The notes beneath the pieces were generated by a model. The model was not told the DNA's origin. It saw only the letters and a program-made list of their open reading frames with translations, and did not search any database. The position numbers and the translations under genes were made by a program. A stretch of DNA of 64,000 bases, from positions 1,674,001 to 1,738,000 of the forward strand of contig NZ_CP109131.1 of NCBI RefSeq assembly GCF_035917995.1, written 5' to 3'. Shown one piece after another: positions 54,201 to 61,854 of the stretch (position 1 is the first letter of the stretch; each line of letters starts with the position of its first letter). The DNA is from Streptosporangium sp. NBC_01755. Its GTDB lineage: Bacteria; Actinomycetota; Actinomycetes; Streptosporangiales; Streptosporangiaceae.

Positions 54201-54883
54201 AGGACCCGGACGCCGAGCTTCTGGTCGCCCCACTCATGGCGATCGAACGCGGCCACAACATCCTCAACGCGCAGCGCACCGCCGCCTTCGGGACCGTGCT
54301 GTTCCTCGCCCGTCCGCATCCGCGCCCCGACGACCTGTCCCTGGCCATCTTCGCGATCAACGACTGGGTGACCCGCTTCGTCCGTGACCATCCCGACCTG
54401 AAAGGGGCCACCTTCGGCGAGCTGATGGCCGAGGCCGACGGCCTCGACGCGGCAGGCCTCGCGTTCCGCCACGAGGCCCGTCGTGAGTGGCGACGGCTGC
54501 TCTCCCGCCGTTACGTCTACTCCCGGCTCGGCCCCGAGGAGAAGCGGTCCTTCGCCTGGGACCAGCTGGTCGCGATCTGGCAGGTCATTGGGCGCCTGGT
54601 GCGCGGCGGCGTCCCGGCCAGAGTGGTCTTCGTGGACGCCAGGTTCGCCCCGCGGTACGCGGCGGCGACCGCACCGGGAGTCAGTACGGCGCGAACCGCT
54701 CGTCTCAGCAGCCCTGGCGACGGCCTGCTGGCCGAGCTGCGGGCCGTTCTCGCCCCCTATTTCGCCGCCGATGCCGACCCCGGCCTCTTCGCCGACCCGG
54801 CGGACCCCGCCCTCGTCCAGATGCTCTACCGACCGCTCTACGACGCGCTCCGCGGCATGACCGCCGGGCCGACACGTCCCTGA
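51209..54883 (+). CDS. DinG/XPD-like helicase of the pPIWI-RE system
   Basis: A 1224-residue protein from the ATG at 51209. Longer frames upstream are shadows of the nuclease gene. Walker A GMVGAGKSTLMSLIAVW near 260; four cysteines (DAPC near 370, then GCPIWSAC) placed as in the iron-sulphur domain of DinG/XPD helicases; Walker B IVIVDEADRVQMQLD near 470. The C-terminal lobe contains LLMSGTSWAGTS, PLMAIERGHNILN and QVIGRLVRGGVPARVVF, the typical SF2 arginine motif. It should unwind 5'-3' with ATP. In pPIWI-RE systems this helicase is thought to present DNA or R-loops to the PIWI protein. It is followed after 26 bases by the PIWI gene. Confidence 0.85.
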   Translation: MRDAESWYQPLVPGISGFLSREQVGIRPSLLFQVELGLRLMERLDPERPADGVWVLLGGYPFARADGLTTTEDEERLLVSARHLLWTLRRRRMWLQSLEAYQEVQERLRGYRLPSAGAPARRMEPFVAAGRFATYDAVLEGTPGFARRKLTLAGPGSHRFVERRRHTSVTLPESPRPAPAPGHELTAKNTWEDRPLQVPLAELADTARWMDDSERQLGRRPGDWERRLTVLELDTRTDDGLRFAPAEVLSLDGMLHLVGMVGAGKSTLMSLIAVWAARQGMRTTLVVGDVAEQLTLTALFRDLGLDAAPVLGTTTRETHVQRLHRRLAARTPGSLLTHDDPGFDDLSTVCVVDALRGNEAVEPLRYADAPCTRLHPARKTPEPASGRILPDLYPIGEPIRSEEPPDALGPAHGCPIWSACPRHSAARELVDALIWVANPASLVQSPVPNHLNEERLRYLELACLRSDIVIVDEADRVQMQLDTMFAPSATLVTRGPESWLDKLHTHKIDELARQGRLPLSERDVERWAVSLDVVSAATNRLYAMLMSDEDLRTWADIEYFSAWTLQEKLIAAWYPTPGETSGTTLLADDVPDEKILYEDEEKLARAEAEQRPTPQEAFPWADRRQEVTSVFDTFRDDPLGDRGPYGTDTDRLIQATHDLLHTLNEKGTRQRVRGVLDLLLNGSPLLDGSVPPPARRHNGEPDPADVPGSPPWYDRTTKRLEFTLLLSALHQRLDRLTFLWPQVEAALNLDSTDNELSRRPPLDYAPIVPEAPMGNVIGFQYLPEEQDRDPEGRLSGTLRFFRCAGVGRELLLSLPSLGAVPSTGRLGPHVLLMSGTSWAGTSTRAHVLAPVKAVLKPDPRALDAIRDTVFRTHFLYDDDNTPLSLSGQDQTVRPAVLRRMIACLGRPGRGGLPSPLEQELSLIGDDGRRRALLLVGSYREANAAADALQETERWRGRVRVLAADDADLEQAVRGGRVGSDGRTHAAAIRRGDLASFAEDPDAELLVAPLMAIERGHNILNAQRTAAFGTVLFLARPHPRPDDLSLAIFAINDWVTRFVRDHPDLKGATFGELMAEADGLDAAGLAFRHEARREWRRLLSRRYVYSRLGPEEKRSFAWDQLVAIWQVIGRLVRGGVPARVVFVDARFAPRYAAATAPGVSTARTARLSSPGDGLLAELRAVLAPYFAADADPGLFADPADPALVQMLYRPLYDALRGMTAGPTRP

Positions 54884-54909
54884 CAAGATCCTCGCACCCA
54901 GGAGCCCCG

Positions 54910-57876
54910 ATGGGATTCACCTACAACGAGATCCGCCGCGCCGCCTACCTCCTCGCCCCAGGCACCGCCCCGCTGACCGCCCGGTACCGCGCCCTGCCCT
55001 TTCCCGAGCAGTGGCGCGACAGCCTGCTCGCGCTGTGCGACGCCGGCCGGGACGCCGAGGCGGAGCCGTACCGTACTGTTCCCACCTACCGTATGGACGG
55101 CGTGCTGCAGAGCCTCGCCCCCGACCTGGTGGTGCGAGGGCGAGGCTCGGAGAAGCACGGCGACGAGAAGGATTTCTGGCTGTACGCCCCCGCCGACATC
55201 CCCCACCCGCTGCCGGACGCGGCGTTCGAGCGGCTGCTCACCGCCTGGGTGCGTAATCTGCGCCCGGAACCGGAACACCGCGGGCGGGTCGTCGAGACCC
55301 TCGCCGAACTACGCGCCGATCCGCCGCGCTGGCGCGAGGTGGAGGTGGACCTGCTCGGCTGCGACACCACCGACGGAGGCACCGCGCTCCCGCTCGGCAG
55401 GCAGTTCCAGCTCGCCACCGACCATCTGGCGCGCCGCGTCCTCTCCCTGGAGCCCTACGACACGGGAGCCGGCTTGCTGAGGTTCAGGGCCGTTCCGCGT
55501 GGTCCTCGGCAGCAGGGCGCGGAGCTGATGTCGCAACCTCTGCCGCACGAGGTCAAGAACCGCACCTGGTGGTTCTCAGTCGTCATCAACATCTCACTGC
55601 ACACCGCCCCGTTCTCGCCGCACCTCCGGCTGCACGTCCACACAGGCCTGAGGCGGTGGGCCACCCACCCCGCCGCGAACGGCCGCCTCCACCTGCCCTT
55701 CCGCCGCGACACCTCGGTCTACTTGCGCCCGACCGTGCCCTGGCTTCCCGGAACACCCACCAGTGAGCGTTACGCCGTGGCCCGGCTCACCTGGGACCGC
55801 ACCGAGCGAGCCCATGACTGGCGCGAGACGAGCCCCGCCGGAATCCTGCGGGGCATCGCCCTCGGGCAGCCCTTCCCCGACCCCGCGGAGCTGCTCACCG
55901 AACCCGAATGGTGGATCGGCGAGGGGCCCGGCGTGCGCGCCTCCGTGGTGCACAGCAACCACATGGGCCAGCACGGTGTCAAGGCCGGCCTGATGTCCCA
56001 TCAGCGCTCACAGATCGTCGAGTGGGCCGAACAGGCGCTTCCCGAAGGGCTGACGCGCGCCCCCGACCTGAGGCGCAGCAGGATCTCCCCCAACACGCCC
56101 GCCAACCCGCGGCCCAAGACGCAGGGGGACGCCAAGAAGGCCGAGGAGGTGCGGACCACCCATGCCCGCCGCGCCGCACTCGCGGTCGCCGTACGAGCCA
56201 TCTCGGACGAGGAAACGGCGTCCACCGGCGTCCCGGTCATGGAGGCCCGTCTCCTGTGGCAGACCGCCACCATGCGTGACACGGCCATCGCGGCCCTCGC
56301 CGAGGTGCTCGCCCTGGACGGGGACGGCGGCGCGCCCGTGGCCGAGGCCTTCGACACGGCCAAGCCCGGAGTTCCGGTTCTCCTCCGCTGGGAAACCCCC
56401 GAACTCGCCATCCTGCTGCGGTGCCTGCCGTTGTCGGGAGGCCTCGCCGACTCCCTCGACATCGACCCGGCGCCCCGCGGCAGGGGGCGGGCTCTCGCCG
56501 CGGCCATCACCGCCCGCCGCACCGCCGTCACCGACTTCCTGACTGCCGACGGCGCCGACCTGGAAGCCGCCGCCCTCGCCCTGGTCGAGATCGACCGGCG
56601 GATCGACTTCCGGACGCCTCTCCACGATCCCAAGTTCGCGCTGCGGCTGGGTTGCGCCGACGCCGGGGTGGTCACCCAGTTCACCGCCGTCCCTCGAAAG
56701 GCCAGGGGCTACAACTCCGAGAAGAACGCGGCGTACCGCGCCCGTTCGGCCTGGCTGGACGGACTCCGCCAGCTCGGCGTGCGGGTCGTGCCCGAGCACA
56801 CGCTGGGGGATCGGCTGCCCGCCGACCTCCACTACGCGGCCGTGTGGATGGTAAAGCGCCGTGCCGACGGCCCCACCCGGGTGGCCAGGCACGCCCCGGT
56901 CACCGTCCTGGTCGGTCCTTCGGATCCGGGATCGGGCCAGGCCGTGATCCGCGGCTGGGACCCGGAACAGCGCGCCTGGATTCCCTACCCGAAGTTCCTG
57001 CTACGGCTGACCAGGATCGCCGAGCTCCCCGACGCGCCGGACGAGATCGAGGGGGACCGCGCGCCCGGCACGTCGAACGAGGTCGACGAGGGCTACGCAC
57101 CCGGCATGGAGATACCCCTGTCGCCGCCGCCCACCGACGGGCAGCCGTACCCTCGCGTTACCTTTCAGGAGCGACACCACAAGAGAGAGGAACAGCGCGC
57201 CAAGACCGCCCGCTACCTGCAGAAGATGCTCCGCTCCCTGCACGGGCACCCCACACTGTTGCTCGCCCACTCCCAGAACGGCCGGGCGCACTGGCCCTGG
57301 CTCCAGGACGGTCAGGTCATAGCGGACCTGATCAGAACGGGCCACGCGTCGGCCGGTCGGCTCGACCCCGATCTGCGGCTGGTCAGGGTACGTGACGCGA
57401 GCGGGCGCGAGACACCCCAGTGGTGGGGGATCGGCAACCCCTCCGGGGTCAACGGCCTCGCCGCGGGTCTGTGGACCGAGACCTCTGATTCGCGGGTCTT
57501 CTACAGCACCACCGACAAGGCCGGGACCTTCCGCGCCTCCGCGGTGGAGGCCGACAAGCTCGCCCCTCGTGCTCTGCGAATGGGAAAGCGCAAGGGTGAG
57601 CCGACCATCGACACCGAGATCCCCGCCTGGAACCCCGCCCTCATGGAGGTCACCGTTCTGGGCTGCCACCCGGCCTCCCTCGGTGAGGAAGGAGACACTC
57701 CCGAGGCCCTGGCCATGGCAGTCCATCAATTGCGCCAGGCGGCCGACTATCTCGACGCCCTGTCCCTACCGCTTCCTTTGCACCTGGCTGCACTCGCCCA
57801 GGAGTACGTGCTTCCCACCGTCGCGGAGGAAGATGACGGATCCGACGATCCCATCACCACTGACGATCGGGGGTAG
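54910..57876 (+). CDS. pPIWI-RE family prokaryotic Argonaute-like protein
   Basis: A 988-residue protein, ATG at 54910 after AGGAG. The C-terminal third has the RNase H-fold PIWI-RE pattern: TLLLAHSQNGRAHWPWLQDG, LRLVRVRD, WWGIGNPSGVNG, then AWNPALMEVTVLGC followed by MAVHQLRQAADYLDALSLPL and PLHLAALAQEY. The family takes its name from an invariant arginine and glutamate; a glutamate in LMEVTV and a conserved arginine in HQLRQ are present. The usual catalytic DDE set of active Argonautes is not obvious. The N-terminal two thirds correspond to the pPIWI-RE X/MID-like modules. Systems of this type (PIWI + DinG helicase + REase) were predicted to act on plasmids and phages by nucleic-acid guides. 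Confidence 0.87.
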   Translation: MGFTYNEIRRAAYLLAPGTAPLTARYRALPFPEQWRDSLLALCDAGRDAEAEPYRTVPTYRMDGVLQSLAPDLVVRGRGSEKHGDEKDFWLYAPADIPHPLPDAAFERLLTAWVRNLRPEPEHRGRVVETLAELRADPPRWREVEVDLLGCDTTDGGTALPLGRQFQLATDHLARRVLSLEPYDTGAGLLRFRAVPRGPRQQGAELMSQPLPHEVKNRTWWFSVVINISLHTAPFSPHLRLHVHTGLRRWATHPAANGRLHLPFRRDTSVYLRPTVPWLPGTPTSERYAVARLTWDRTERAHDWRETSPAGILRGIALGQPFPDPAELLTEPEWWIGEGPGVRASVVHSNHMGQHGVKAGLMSHQRSQIVEWAEQALPEGLTRAPDLRRSRISPNTPANPRPKTQGDAKKAEEVRTTHARRAALAVAVRAISDEETASTGVPVMEARLLWQTATMRDTAIAALAEVLALDGDGGAPVAEAFDTAKPGVPVLLRWETPELAILLRCLPLSGGLADSLDIDPAPRGRGRALAAAITARRTAVTDFLTADGADLEAAALALVEIDRRIDFRTPLHDPKFALRLGCADAGVVTQFTAVPRKARGYNSEKNAAYRARSAWLDGLRQLGVRVVPEHTLGDRLPADLHYAAVWMVKRRADGPTRVARHAPVTVLVGPSDPGSGQAVIRGWDPEQRAWIPYPKFLLRLTRIAELPDAPDEIEGDRAPGTSNEVDEGYAPGMEIPLSPPPTDGQPYPRVTFQERHHKREEQRAKTARYLQKMLRSLHGHPTLLLAHSQNGRAHWPWLQDGQVIADLIRTGHASAGRLDPDLRLVRVRDASGRETPQWWGIGNPSGVNGLAAGLWTETSDSRVFYSTTDKAGTFRASAVEADKLAPRALRMGKRKGEPTIDTEIPAWNPALMEVTVLGCHPASLGEEGDTPEALAMAVHQLRQAADYLDALSLPLPLHLAALAQEYVLPTVAEEDDGSDDPITTDDRG

Positions 57877-58205
57877 GGCTAGCCGTCGAGACGCTGGCCG
57901 CCCGCCTGGCCGACTTCTCCGCTGCGGCCTCAGTGCTCAACGAACCGACACGTCTTCTGGTCCGGTGACCGGGGCGGTCGTCCTGACTGCTTGAACCTGC
58001 CTGCACCGGGGTGCGGCAACACATGCGCTCCGGGGTATCTGCCGCGACTTGAGTGCGATCCAATCAGATGTGAACGAGATACATCAATTAGTGATGATAC
58101 ACGCATACATGGCAGTCACGAGATTTAATCTTGTGCATCGTATTCACACTATGATTCACTGGCGTCGCACAATCGCCCCCACCCCCTGGAAAGCGAGGTC
58201 CCGCC
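57877..58205. other. intergenic region
   Basis: About 330 bases, AT-rich near 58060-58160. It separates the pPIWI-RE operon from the DUF4352 gene and probably holds that gene's promoter. No gene seen. Confidence 0.45.
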
Positions 58206-58850
58206 ATGTACGGAAACCCGCAACCCCCGCAGCACGGCTACCCCCAGCCCCCTCCACAGACCGTGATCGTGCAACGGAGGGGAGGCGGCTGCCTGCGCGC
58301 GTTCCTCATCGGCGCCACCGTACTGATCGGCCTGGTGGTGATCGGCGCCCTTCTCAGCGGAGGCGACAAGGACGGCGGGAACTCAGCGAGCTCGGACGAC
58401 ACCGCGGCCACCGACACCTCCGCCCCCGCGAAGAAGACCGAACCCAAGTCGGCGGGAATCGGCGACACCGTCAAGGACGGCAAGTTCGCCTTCAAGGTCG
58501 CCAAGGTCGAGAAGGGCGTCGCGCGGGTCGGCGACGAGTACGTCGGATCCGATGCCCAGGGGCAATACGTCCTGGTGCACGTCACCGTGAAGAACATCGG
58601 TGAGGAGTCCCAGCTGTTCAGCGACTCCTCACAGAAGCTCATCGACACCAAGGGCAGGCAGTACGACCCCGACTCCGGCGCCGCCGCCCTCGGGCTGAAG
58701 AATTCCAACGCCTTCCTCAACACCATCAACCCCGGCAACGCGGTCAACGGGATCCTGCTCTTCGACGTCCCGAAGAACTTCAGGATCAAGGCGATCGAAC
58801 TACACGACTCCATCTTCTCCGACGGTGTCACCGTCGCCCTGAACGACTGA
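58206..58850 (+). CDS. membrane-anchored DUF4352 protein
   Basis: A 214-residue protein. A proline-rich cytosolic start (QPPQHGYPQPPPQ) precedes one membrane helix (about residues 30-52), a serine/aspartate linker, and an outer DUF4352 domain: VKDGKFAFKVAKVEKGV, YVLVHVTVKNIGEESQLF, SSQKLIDTKGRQYDPDS, GNAVNGILLFDVPKNFR. DUF4352 has an immunoglobulin-like fold and is found in secreted and anchored proteins of Gram-positive bacteria. A link to the defence genes is not apparent. Confidence 0.88.
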   Translation: MYGNPQPPQHGYPQPPPQTVIVQRRGGGCLRAFLIGATVLIGLVVIGALLSGGDKDGGNSASSDDTAATDTSAPAKKTEPKSAGIGDTVKDGKFAFKVAKVEKGVARVGDEYVGSDAQGQYVLVHVTVKNIGEESQLFSDSSQKLIDTKGRQYDPDSGAAALGLKNSNAFLNTINPGNAVNGILLFDVPKNFRIKAIELHDSIFSDGVTVALND

Positions 58851-58957
58851 CCACGCACCCCTTATCGGACCGATCCACCGGCACCATCGGTAAGATCCGG
58901 ATCCGGCTATCTCCCCAACGGGCGGCCGATGCCCCAACCTCTGACAATCGGAGTCCC

Positions 58958-59120
58958 ATGTTGGTCGCGCAGCGCTACGAGCTACAGCAGCCGATAGGCC
59001 GGGGCGGTATGGGGGAGATCTGGCAGGGCGTCGACCTTCACCTGAACCGCAGGGTGGCCGTCAAGCGTGTCCGGCACGACAGGCTCACCGAGGAGACTGT
59101 CCGGCGGTTCATTCGCCGAT
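58958..59120 (+). pseudogene. truncated serine/threonine kinase (N-terminal 53 residues)
   Basis: The frame opens like a Hanks kinase: MLVAQRYELQQPIGRGGMGE, then VAVKRVRHDRLTEETVRRFI. It loses all similarity after residue 53, at about 59115. Beyond this point the frame runs on to 59437 antisense to another gene. ATG has GGAG eight to nine bases upstream. The first part resembles the kinase at 7218 (DELTKRFVRE). It was cut off by the same rearrangement that truncates the opposing gene. Confidence 0.8.
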
Positions 59121-59780
59121 CTTCTGGCCCAGCCGGTACGGCCCGATGCTGCCGAAGGGAGGAGAACCGGACGCGGTGTCTGCCGGGTACCACTGAGACA
59201 GGGAGGATGGCGGTATCGGGGTCGGTATCGATGACGCCTGGTAAGGCTGGGATGCGGATGGCAGACCGTCGCCATCTCGGAAGGCCCGAGCTCCATGGTG
59301 AGGCGCGGGAGCCTGGTAAGGCAGGGTCGGCGGCATCGGAGCCCGGTAGTGAGGCGGCGGCATGGGATTGTACTGCCAGGCCCCCGAAGGGAAGGGAACC
59401 GTCGGCCGAGTCCGGAAGACGGATGACCGAAGGATGAGCGCGTGCACCGTGCCGCCCAGCCAGCCCACGAGGATCAAGACTCCCGCGATCGCATCGACTT
59501 CCGGCTCCTTGGTCGTGGGGTCATTGTCGCTATAAATTCCGGAAATGATGGCGAACGCCAGCAGAAGAACGCTGTAGACACAGGTCGTGAATCCGGCGAA
59601 CCGGCTTTTCAGCCGCACCGCGGCATGTCCGATGATGAAGGGGGTCGTGAGTCCGAGGGTGTAAAGCGGGGCCAGCGCCCAGATCAGGCTGAGCGGGAAG
59701 TTCCACCAGGGAGGCCGGCCGGAAACACGCCCATCGGTGTTGTAGTGATAGTGAGGGGCAGGACCACCGGCTGGGAACAC
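59109..59780 (-). CDS. membrane protein ending in a truncated kinase domain
   Basis: A 223-residue protein. Four membrane helices fill about residues 25-115, followed by a proline-rich segment. It then ends SIGPYRLGQKIGE and stop. GPYRLGQKIGE is the usual first strand of an actinobacterial serine/threonine kinase, and the expected glycine loop GGMG does not follow. The gene is therefore probably the front part of a membrane protein-kinase fusion, cut at the same point as the opposing kinase at 58958. GTG at 59780. The remaining protein could still be made. Confidence 0.65.
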   Translation of the reverse strand: MFPAGGPAPHYHYNTDGRVSGRPPWWNFPLSLIWALAPLYTLGLTTPFIIGHAAVRLKSRFAGFTTCVYSVLLLAFAIISGIYSDNDPTTKEPEVDAIAGVLILVGWLGGTVHALILRSSVFRTRPTVPFPSGAWQYNPMPPPHYRAPMPPTLPYQAPAPHHGARAFRDGDGLPSASQPYQASSIPTPIPPSSLSQWYPADTASGSPPFGSIGPYRLGQKIGE

Positions 59781-60020
59781 AACACGAATAATACGGACCC
59801 GCCACCGTCACCGAGGAGGACAACGCCTACGGAGACTCCATCTCGGAAGCCATCTCGGAAGCCCCCTCGAAACCGTTGGACGACGAAGCAGCGCCTGCCA
59901 TGGACGAACGGATGCCTGCTCGCGAGGGACGGAGCATCGCGGTCAACGCACCGGGGCGCCGGACGCGATGAGTTTCGCGGCGGGCTTCCCCCATTTTGAA
60001 ACCTGGCCGACACTGAACGC

Positions 60021-60374
60021 ATGTCGAAACGCACACTGATCTGGTTGGGCGTAACCGTGGCGCTGGCGGCACTGGCCGCGCTGGGGTGGTATTTCATCGC
60101 GGTCGGCCTGGATCGTGCCGACAAGCTCGCCAGCGTGCTCGGCGCCTTCGTCGGGCTGCTGGGGCTGGGGCTGGCGGTTTTCGGCGTTGTTTCCTCACCT
60201 CCCAAGGACACCGTTTCCTCACCTCCCAAGGACACCGAGCCTGAACCCGAGCCCGGCGGTGTCCACAACGAGATCAGTGGCACCGTGCACGGTAGCGCCG
60301 TGCAGGCCAGGGACATCGAAGGCGGGATCACCTTCGGCACTCCAAAACCTCACAGAGCACAGGAGATGGACTGA
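60021..60374 (+). CDS. two-helix membrane protein with amyloid-type motif, putative effector
   Basis: A 117-residue protein. Two hydrophobic helices (residues 5-29 and 35-58) are followed by a linker with a duplicated 8-residue unit (VSSPPKDT twice) and a C-terminal motif at 83-106: NEISGTVHGSAVQARDIEGG followed by ITFG. This is the same RHIM-like motif found at the N-termini of the two NB-ARC proteins in the window: NEISG is shared with copy A, VQARD with copy B. In known bacterial NLR/amyloid pairs the effector carries the motif opposite the sensor and kills through its other domain. Membrane disruption is the natural guess. Confidence 0.7.
   Translation: MSKRTLIWLGVTVALAALAALGWYFIAVGLDRADKLASVLGAFVGLLGLGLAVFGVVSSPPKDTVSSPPKDTEPEPEPGGVHNEISGTVHGSAVQARDIEGGITFGTPKPHRAQEMD
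60189..60236. repeat. 24-bp perfect tandem duplication
   Basis: Two identical 24-base units (60189-60212 and 60213-60236) encode VSSPPKDT twice in the linker of the motif-bearing membrane protein. Being perfect, the duplication is recent. Confidence 0.9.
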
Positions 60375-60956
60375 CCATCCTGCGACAGACGACCGGCAAT
60401 CCCGATCAGCTGCCCTTGTATCGGCCCGCACTCCAGCCGTAGATCGTGAATTGTGCGCACGTGAATCTGCCGTGATCGGCAGTTCGGGCGCCGCCACTGG
60501 AGTCCTGATCGGCGATGACACCGGCATTTCTGCCCCCTTCTCATTAAATATGAGACTTTCTGGCAGCAGAGAATCCCGCACGCACTGTTCCTGGCGCGAT
60601 GTTCTCGACGTCTCCGAAGTCCACTGACAACCAGAATCAAGCACCGACGTGCTGGATGTCGGAATGCGCGGCCGTAGCACGGATCCGGAAAATATCCGCT
60701 GCGGCCCGAACCCGATCGATGACCGGCAGGCCGAGGCCGGTTCGGTGTCAAACCTTCGTCACCCTACGCACCGAAAATCGGTGCGTAGGTGCTGTGAACA
60801 CCTTCCGTTCAGCTCGTTTGTCCACTGTTTCGGACAGGCGGTTTGTTTTTTTCGGCCACGTTCGCGCGATAATCCACCCATTCCGTTGTCCCGGAGTGCC
60901 GTCCAACATATGCTCCGCACAGGTAGAACGCACAGCCAAGCCGAGTGGAGGCGGGC
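60375..60956. other. intergenic region with one hairpin
   Basis: About 580 bases between the membrane protein and the second NB-ARC module. Apart from the 12-bp palindrome at 60763 I see no gene. It should carry the module promoter. Confidence 0.5.
60763..60789. terminator. 12-bp palindrome upstream of module B
   Basis: CCTACGCACCGA and TCGGTGCGTAGG form a perfect 12-bp stem with an AAA loop. It could be a terminator or an operator for the module, which begins 168 bases further on. Confidence 0.5.
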
Positions 60957-61226
60957 ATGGCTCGTTCCTGGGAGGCTGACCCTTCCGCGTTGTTCGAGCG
61001 GCGATTAGGGAAGTCGGCCAAAGAGTTAGACCGTTCGGACGGCCGCGACGAATGCCCAGATATCTGGCAACTCGACAACGGTGACATCGCGGTGATCGGC
61101 AGGGACCTCACCGCCGCCTACAGCCCTCGCCTGCCGGAGGGCGTGTCCCTCGCCCCGGATGAACGACTGGTCGTCATCCCGGGCATCATGCTCAGCGCGG
61201 CGAAGGCGGACATCGCCGATGCTTGA
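60957..61226 (+). CDS. small CP-motif protein, first gene of the NB-ARC module (copy B)
   Basis: An 89-residue protein. ATG at 60957 follows GTGGAGGCGGGC. The motif CPDIWQLDNGDIAVIG, then APDERLVVIPGIMLSAAK, corresponds to the small protein at 21087 (CPSVYLADSGEMVVQG, then PGETAVRIDPEVILGAI). This copy has a longer N-terminus (FERRLGKSAKELDRSDGRDE). The stop overlaps the next gene's ATG by eight bases (ATGCTTGA). Confidence 0.75.
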   Translation: MARSWEADPSALFERRLGKSAKELDRSDGRDECPDIWQLDNGDIAVIGRDLTAAYSPRLPEGVSLAPDERLVVIPGIMLSAAKADIADA

Positions 61227-61848
61227 TCCCCGCGCGCCCTTCCTTGTTCCCGCGCAGGGCGAAAGACTCGTCAGGGACGCCTACCGACGCGACTTCCGGC
61301 AACGGGATGCGCAGATTCGCAACCGGGACTCCTGGAAGTTCGAGCGGCGGCAGCACTTCGAGGAACAGGGCAGTCCCAGCCGTGACGCGTTTCGCCGAGG
61401 TGACTGGGAGGAAGCGCTGCGGCTTCTCGATGAAAGGCGAGACGACCTGCTCGCGGTCACCCGGGAGGACGAGCGCCGCGGTTCCTTCTTCCACCGGGTA
61501 CGCGTGGTCGAGACGCCGCTCACGCCATATATGCGGTGGGAGCTGTACTCGCTGCGGCTGCGTGCCGAATGCGGTGAGCGGGTCCGCGTGGTCGGCGTGG
61601 AAAAGGTGGCGGCCTCGGAGAGGACCACTCCACTGCCGGAAGTGGTCATCCTCGGCGGCCGAACTCTCTACCACGTTCTCTACACCGAAACCGGCGTCCC
61701 GAACGGCGCGGTTCGCTACACCGACCCCGGCCTCATCGGAGGCTGGGAGAAATACATCAAAAGCCTCTACGAGGCCGGTGAAGATGTGATGTCCTACTTC
61801 GACCGCGAGGTGGCACACCTTCCCTCGCCCACGACGAAGACGGAGTAG
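61219..61848 (+). CDS. DUF6879 family protein (module copy B)
   Basis: A 209-residue protein from the ATG at 61219, overlapping the small gene by eight bases. The core FHRVRVVETPLTPYMRWELY followed by ECGERVRVVGVE is that of the copy at 20483. The N-terminal half is long, charged and helical (AYRRDFRQRDAQIRNRDSWK). The C-terminal half ends with aromatic and acidic residues (WEKYIKSLYEAGEDVMSYFD). Function unknown. The NB-ARC remnant begins a few bases after the stop, so the gene order equals copy A. Confidence 0.82.
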   Translation: MLDPRAPFLVPAQGERLVRDAYRRDFRQRDAQIRNRDSWKFERRQHFEEQGSPSRDAFRRGDWEEALRLLDERRDDLLAVTREDERRGSFFHRVRVVETPLTPYMRWELYSLRLRAECGERVRVVGVEKVAASERTTPLPEVVILGGRTLYHVLYTETGVPNGAVRYTDPGLIGGWEKYIKSLYEAGEDVMSYFDREVAHLPSPTTKTE

Positions 61849-61854
61849 GCGTAA

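Noticed and set aside
58049-58603. A 184-residue frame overlapping the DUF4352 gene
   Set aside because: The overlapping part is a shadow with RR/RG-rich composition; the DUF4352 frame has the Shine-Dalgarno site, membrane helix and domain.
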